Positions 31,478-39,362 of a stretch of 39,362 bases of DNA are shown piece by piece. The stretch's first letter is position 1. Each line of letters opens with the position of its first letter. The stretch is from Nitrobacter sp035546855 (GTDB lineage Bacteria > Pseudomonadota > Alphaproteobacteria > Rhizobiales > Xanthobacteraceae): NCBI GenBank assembly GCA_035546855.1, contig DASZVY010000010.1:1-39362 (forward strand), read 5' to 3'. Under the pieces are notes generated by a model. The model saw only the letters and a list, made by a program, of their open reading frames with translations. It had not been told where the DNA came from and did no database searches. The position numbers and the translations under genes were made by a program.

Positions 31478-32263
31478 TCAGATCATTCCGGGAGCGGCTT
31501 CGACGACGGTGTCGCCGGCAGCAATCGCGCCGCCGGCAATCACCTCCGCATAGATCCCGCAATCGGCGTGACCGTTGGCGCGCATCAGCGTGTGCGGAAT
31601 GTTGAGGTCGCGCACGGCGGTCTCCGGGTCGACGTTGGTGGCCGCGCAACGCACGATGCGTTTGACCACCTTGAGCCGGACCGTGCCGATGGCGAGCGTG
31701 CGATCGAGCAGGTCGAGTTCGCTCCAGGCCGGCCAGCCGCGAACGTACAGATTGGCACGGAAGCGCAAGGGATGGACGGGCCGTCCCACCATGCCCTCGA
31801 TGGCGGCAATGCTGTCGAGATTGATGATCGAGACCACCTTCTTGGCGACGTCCGAAAAGCTGTGACCGTTGCCGACCAGCACTCTCGGCGGCCCCTTGAG
31901 TTCGTCGGCAAAGTTGGCCGCGAAATAGCGCTCGACCGCCATGCGGCCCGCGCCGGTGCCGAGATCGGCGCGCACGGCTTCGGTGCCGTTGGCGCGGATG
32001 GTCAGGGTGCGGCTGTCGTCGTGGTAGCGGCTGTGGAGCGTGGCAAGCCGCTCGTCGCGCATCAGCATCAGAAAACGCGTCTTCGGGAAATATTGAGGGC
32101 TCTCGGGATCGAAGCCGGTCGGGCCGTTCTCGATGGCGTAGCTGCGGTCGCCCGGAAGGGTCTTGCCGGGACTCAAGGTCGTGCCGGCCAGGGCTTCCGC
32201 GGACAGGCCTTTGACGGGATAGCGATAAATGGCCTCGATGGCCGCATCGGGGATTTTGGACAT
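31478..32263 (-). CDS. MOSC domain-containing protein
   Basis: 261 residues from the ATG at 32263; an upstream in-frame start at 32293 is less likely, since the family opens with a short lead to I-Y-R-Y-P-V-K-G. The N-terminal MOSC_N beta-barrel (IYRYPVKGLSAEAL at about 12-25, LPGDRSYAIENG at about 36-47) is followed by a MOSC domain with the conserved cysteine in KRIVRCAATNVDPET (Cys206) and LYVRGWPAWSELD upstream. MOSC proteins handle the molybdenum cofactor or reduce N-hydroxylated compounds with it. This length fits YcbX/mARC-like members without a ferredoxin domain. It is divergent from clpB. Confidence 0.9.
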   Translation of the reverse strand: MSKIPDAAIEAIYRYPVKGLSAEALAGTTLSPGKTLPGDRSYAIENGPTGFDPESPQYFPKTRFLMLMRDERLATLHSRYHDDSRTLTIRANGTEAVRADLGTGAGRMAVERYFAANFADELKGPPRVLVGNGHSFSDVAKKVVSIINLDSIAAIEGMVGRPVHPLRFRANLYVRGWPAWSELDLLDRTLAIGTVRLKVVKRIVRCAATNVDPETAVRDLNIPHTLMRANGHADCGIYAEVIAGGAIAAGDTVVEAAPGMI

Positions 32264-32487
32264 GGGATGTCTTAGAGGATTCGTCCGCGCCACGCCATTG
32301 TCGGCGAAAATCCCGGGCCGTCCCCTTCCTTTCCTGGGAGGCTATTCCTACATTCGCTACAAGCCGGGTCGACCATCCGGCACGACGACCGCTGCCGGTT
32401 GAGGAATGTCAACGCGGCCAGCGGAAACCCAATGAAGATGCTGCTTCTGTGCCTTCGGGGCGGGATTGGCAGGCTTAGGGAGATTTC

Positions 32488-35124
<2,637 letters not shown>

Positions 35125-35150
35125 ACGACGACGTCAGCAGGCGAAAAGAA

Positions 35151-35190
35151 CCGGCCCGTCTCCGGCAACACGGAGGCGGGCCGATTTGTT
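35151..35190 (+). terminator. Terminator after clpB
   Basis: CGGCCCGTCTCCG (35152-35164) pairs with CGGAGGCGGGCCG (35171-35183) with one G-U, loop GCAACA, then ATTTGTT. It ends the clpB transcript 27 bases after the stop and faces the convergent M23 peptidase gene. Confidence 0.85.
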
Positions 35191-35322
35191 CGGTCGGGGC
35201 GCGGCGTCGGACAGACCATGCGGCGCGTGCGGCCGCGTTTCGTCTTACAGCGGTGGCGTGTGTGGTGCGATCACGCGGACGGCGCAATGATAGGATTCAG
35301 AGATCGTTTGATCGGCCATGGA

Positions 35323-37386
35323 TCAGCGGTCGCTGATCTGGCGCCCCTGAGGTGGAATTGATCCGGCCGCATCGGACACGCGCGCGCCGCCGCCGCGATT
35401 GTTCATCATGGCATTAATCCGGTCGCGTTCTTTTTCGAAGCTTGCAAGGATCGGGCCTTCGAGAGAGCGTCCGCGCGGCAACTTCACGCGCATCGGATCG
35501 ACGAAGCGGCCGTTGACCAGGATTTCGTAGTGAACGTGTGCGCCGGTCGATTGTCCAGTCGAGCCGACGAAGCCGATGACCTGACCCTGCCGTACGCGCT
35601 TGCCTGGCTCCATGCCCTTGGCGAATGCCGACATGTGACCATAGGCCGTCTCGTAGCCGTTGTTGTGCTTGATGCGGACGTATTTGCCGTAACCGCCTTC
35701 CCACTGGGCTTTCTCGATCACGCCGTTGCCGGCCGCGAAAATTGGGGTGCCGTAGGCCGTGGCCCAATCGACGCCGGTGTGCATTTTCACGTAACCGAGG
35801 ATCGGATGGCGACGGATACCGAAGCCGGAGCGCATGATGGCGTTGGCGACCGGCTTGCGGACCAGGAACTTCTTCGCGCTGCGGCCGGAGTCGTCATAGT
35901 AGTCGAAGACTCCATCATCTGGCGTCTGGAAGCGGTAGTAATTCTTGGTTTCTCCGCCGACGGTGAGGGACGCGAACAACACCTCGCTCTTCTCGACGGT
36001 TGGCGTGTTTTCGTCGTCGGTGGAGAAGAACACCTCGAAGGAATCGCCCGGCTGCACCTTGCGCTGGAAGTCGACGTCGTAAGAGTAGATGCGGATCATG
36101 TCCTCGATGATCGAGGTGGGGATCTTGTCGCGGAGCGCGGTCTCGTAGATGCTTTCGTACAGCCGCACGCCGCTGCCGTCGTCACTCTCGTCGTCGTTGG
36201 TTTCGGGAGCCTCGGCGACGGAATTCATGCTCTGGGCGTCGACCGCGACGTATTTGCCGAGATCGGACAATGCGACGACGGCCTCGATCGTCGAATCGTT
36301 GGCCACGATGACGCGGTAGGGCTGCAGGCGCTGGCTCGAGCCGCCGACCGGCCCCATCAGAATGCGCAGCTTCTGGCCTTCCCTGAGGCCGCCGTCGCGT
36401 CCGCGCGGCCCGAGCAGGGCGGCAACGGCCTTGGCCTCTTCCGGCGTCGCGCCCTGATCGCGCAGGACCGAGACGATGGTATCGCCCTTCTTGACGATGT
36501 GGACGCGCTCCCCGATCGGGTTGCCGCCGGTGACCTGCTCCTTGGTCTTCGGCAGCAGCGTGACGTTCTCCGGCACGATTCGGGTTTCGAAGCCGGCATA
36601 GGGATCGGGAGGAACGCCCTCGGCCGCATAAGCCATTTTCACGTCGGAGGCCGCACCGCTCGCGTCGGCCATGGCGCTGGCCATGGTGTAGCGAACGCGG
36701 CCCGTGTTGCCGTGCCAGTTCGATGCATCGCGGACCCGCATCACGACCTCGTCGAGCGGGATGGTCGCGACGATCTTGGCTTTCGGCAGGATCGGAGCGA
36801 GATCGCGAGTGACGAACGATACCTCGGCATCGGGCGCGGCGGCATCGGCTGCGTCGGTGTCGTCCGAAGCTGAAGACCCGCTGTCGCCGACATCGGTCAG
36901 CAGTCGTTGCGCATTGAACGGAGGGACCTTGGCGGCGAGGTCGCTGCTCGTCATCGACAGGTTGCCGGAGACGCGGATGAACGGCCGGACCCGCATGACT
37001 TCGCGCGAGCCGACATGGCTCACAGTCGAGACCCGAATGACTTGGCGCGCTGCGGAGGATTCGCTCGGCGGCGGCAGGCGGTCGCTCTTGTGAAGAACGG
37101 TTTGATGGTCGGCGGCTCCGAATGCTCCGCGCAGCGCGCCCTCGACGCGCTCGGGCATTCGCGCGAATGTCGTCTCACCGTCGAGCGATGCGAAAACGGC
37201 GCCGCCGATGAGAGCTGCGCCGCAAAGACCCGTCAGAATCGTACCGCTGAACCACTGTACCGAGACGCGGCGGCGGTCGATCACGGCGGCTTCGGTGCCG
37301 TCGACGGAGAGCGGCGGCTCGTGCCCGAGATCGATGATCCCGGTCTCACGTCCGTGGTGTCCTCCGCGTGCCGTGTCGTGGCTCAA
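35323..37386 (-). CDS. M23 family peptidoglycan metallopeptidase
   Basis: 687 residues from a TTG at 37386, chosen because GGGGGGAG lies seven bases upstream and because the likely family start precedes I-D-L-G-H-E-P-P-L. A GTG at 37431 would add 15 residues but has a poorer ribosome site. A cytosolic N-terminus and one membrane helix (about 45-68) lead to a long periplasmic region with a LysM-like segment GERVHIVKKGDTIVSVLRDQG (about 308-328). The C-terminal M23 domain has the zinc ligands in HTGVDWA (about 537-541) and GAHVHYEI (about 613-618), plus a conserved GYETAYGHMS. It probably cuts stem-peptide cross-links during growth. The gene is divergent from the rRNA operon. Confidence 0.92.
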   Translation of the reverse strand: MSHDTARGGHHGRETGIIDLGHEPPLSVDGTEAAVIDRRRVSVQWFSGTILTGLCGAALIGGAVFASLDGETTFARMPERVEGALRGAFGAADHQTVLHKSDRLPPPSESSAARQVIRVSTVSHVGSREVMRVRPFIRVSGNLSMTSSDLAAKVPPFNAQRLLTDVGDSGSSASDDTDAADAAAPDAEVSFVTRDLAPILPKAKIVATIPLDEVVMRVRDASNWHGNTGRVRYTMASAMADASGAASDVKMAYAAEGVPPDPYAGFETRIVPENVTLLPKTKEQVTGGNPIGERVHIVKKGDTIVSVLRDQGATPEEAKAVAALLGPRGRDGGLREGQKLRILMGPVGGSSQRLQPYRVIVANDSTIEAVVALSDLGKYVAVDAQSMNSVAEAPETNDDESDDGSGVRLYESIYETALRDKIPTSIIEDMIRIYSYDVDFQRKVQPGDSFEVFFSTDDENTPTVEKSEVLFASLTVGGETKNYYRFQTPDDGVFDYYDDSGRSAKKFLVRKPVANAIMRSGFGIRRHPILGYVKMHTGVDWATAYGTPIFAAGNGVIEKAQWEGGYGKYVRIKHNNGYETAYGHMSAFAKGMEPGKRVRQGQVIGFVGSTGQSTGAHVHYEILVNGRFVDPMRVKLPRGRSLEGPILASFEKERDRINAMMNNRGGGARVSDAAGSIPPQGRQISDR

Positions 37387-37787
37387 GTCGCCGCTCCCCC
37401 CAATTCCACCGACGATCGGCGATAGTTCCACGTGCGCCGGGCCTCGATTGTCCCCTTCGAAGGGGAGAGACGAAGCGGTCCCCTATGTCTCTCGATCGCC
37501 CGGGAATCACGCGCCAAAATGCTGGCCGGAGTCGCGGGCGTCAATGGCGCGTGGAATCCTCGATGCGTCTTGTCCAGGCTGGAAGGCGACGATTGGGTCC
37601 CGATCGCCGTTCCATCGAAGTCATAATAGCCCCGGCGCCCCTCTGGCATCCGGCGATTCATGACTTATCTAAGGGGGCAGAACGTCGCAGGAATGTGGCT
37701 CAAGTACGGCTGACGCCCTGAAAACACTGGGCTTCTTCGCATCGCAAAAATCTTTTCCCCGATGCGACGATTTGTTGACGATGACCG
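37387..37787. other. Gene-free region between M23 gene and rRNA promoter
   Basis: Holds a perfect 16-bp palindrome (TCCCCTTCGAAGGGGA, 37451-37466) 65 bases upstream of the M23 start, and a 7-bp inverted repeat CGCATCG/CGATGCG (37738-37744 and 37760-37766) just upstream of the rRNA promoter. A minus-strand frame 37383-37661 ends in TTGA overlapping the M23 TTG start but reads like non-coding sequence. I see no supported gene. Confidence 0.5.
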
Positions 37788-37817
37788 TTGACAAGCATCC
37801 GAGGGCCGGCCTATAAC
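37788..37817 (+). promoter_or_regulatory. rRNA operon promoter
   Basis: TTGACA (37788-37793) and TATAAC (37812-37817) with 18-base spacing, followed by about 410 bases of leader before 16S. An AT-rich stretch (CAAAAATCTTTTC) near -45 to -65 could act as an UP element. A second TTGACG lies at 37775. Confidence 0.75.
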
Positions 37818-38231
37818 CCGGCCACTGAGCGCGGCGGTGCTTCGGCCTCTGGTCCAAGCATGGTGCCGCGCCTGTGAAGCTCCTCACTAGGTTGAGTGAC
37901 TCAACAGCCGATAGTTGTCGGTTGTTATTTGTCGTCCGGTGAGCGTTTCGCGAAACTTCCAGCGATGGAAGATGGGCCTTCGGGTCCGGGCTGTTTGACA
38001 AGTGAAGATGAAGAAAGAGAAACGTGGACGGCGGAGTCCTTGCGGGTCTCGATTGTGGAAAAGCTTCGGCTGATCTGCATTGAGGCCGGACGAAAGACTT
38101 CGGCGGTACACGTTTCAAAGGTTACACCATGATCTCTTCGGAGATTGCGTCGTCAGCGATGTGAATCGCGGGCGATAGATATGGTGGGACCTCGTCAAAC
38201 GTTGTGATCAGCCGGTTCAAAGTTCAAGTCC
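37818..38231 (+). ncRNA. 16S rRNA leader (transcribed spacer)
   Basis: Untranslated leader between the promoter and mature 16S. It contains a palindromic GTTGAGTGACTCAAC (37891-37905) and a boxA-like CTGTTTGACA (37991-38000), which in rRNA operons recruits the Nus antitermination complex. The open frame at 37896-38132 lies wholly in this leader and is not a gene. Confidence 0.6.

Positions 38232-39362
<1,131 letters not shown>

Noticed and set aside
32294..32487. Possible heat-shock (sigma32) promoter of clpB
   Set aside because: TTGAGG and CCCAAT can be found but the spacing is far too long for a sigma32 promoter; no other match seen.
35530..36873. A 447-codon plus-strand frame across the M23 peptidase
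   Set aside because: Antisense to the clear M23 domain and without family resemblance.
37896..38132. 78-codon frame upstream of 16S
   Set aside because: It lies entirely in the transcribed rRNA leader and overlaps the boxA-like site.

Overview
The window comes from an alphaproteobacterium of the Bradyrhizobium/Nitrobacter/Afipia/Rhodopseudomonas group (order Hyphomicrobiales). The evidence is an alphaproteobacterial 16S rRNA gene that starts at about 38232 and runs off the right edge, the GC-rich codon use, a SAM-II riboswitch ahead of metX-metW, and a TlpA-type thioredoxin. Genus cannot be fixed from what is visible. It looks like chromosomal core sequence with one small accessory patch.

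Left edge to 3.8 kb (accessory): a LuxR-type regulator gene is cut by the window edge (1-780, minus). Next come two tandem paralogous exported SGNH-hydrolase-like genes. After them lies a visibly more AT-rich pair: a class I SAM methyltransferase of the PhcB-like family and a cytosolic protein I do not recognise. This pair is the best candidate for something undescribed.

3.9-11.7 kb: gluQ, a soluble hybrid histidine kinase with a very basic N-terminus, and a YihY/BrkB membrane protein convergent with it. Then a run of plus-strand genes: a twin-TM protein, a PduO-type cobalamin adenosyltransferase, etfB-etfA with a clear terminator, and a 3-hydroxybutyryl-CoA dehydrogenase. A small YjfB-like protein follows, and tlpA lies on the minus strand.

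11.8-17.8 kb: argH, lptM-like lipoprotein, lysA and a TIGR02302/DUF4175 protein. Three palindromic repeat elements lie in the short gaps beside lysA and the DUF4175 gene, close to their start codons. Arginine and lysine biosynthesis sit together here.

17.8-24.4 kb: a zinc-ribbon membrane protein and a CpdR-like single-domain response regulator (minus) are divergent from ftsE-ftsX. Then ydcF-like, plsC, chaC (minus) and a DUF2125 gene: an envelope and division neighbourhood.

24.4-29.6 kb: a minus-strand aromatic amino-acid operon (chorismate mutase with a degenerate P-protein-like tail, HisC-family aminotransferase, TyrC). It is divergent from metX-metW, which is controlled by a SAM-II riboswitch that appears to act by transcription attenuation.

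29.6-39.4 kb: an alpha/beta hydrolase (minus), a His-rich exported NlpC/P60-CHAP-like protein, a MOSC-domain protein (minus), clpB, and a large M23 peptidoglycan peptidase (minus). The last is divergent from a ribosomal RNA operon whose promoter, leader and 16S 5' part are visible. I saw no tRNA gene, CRISPR array, transposase or phage gene.
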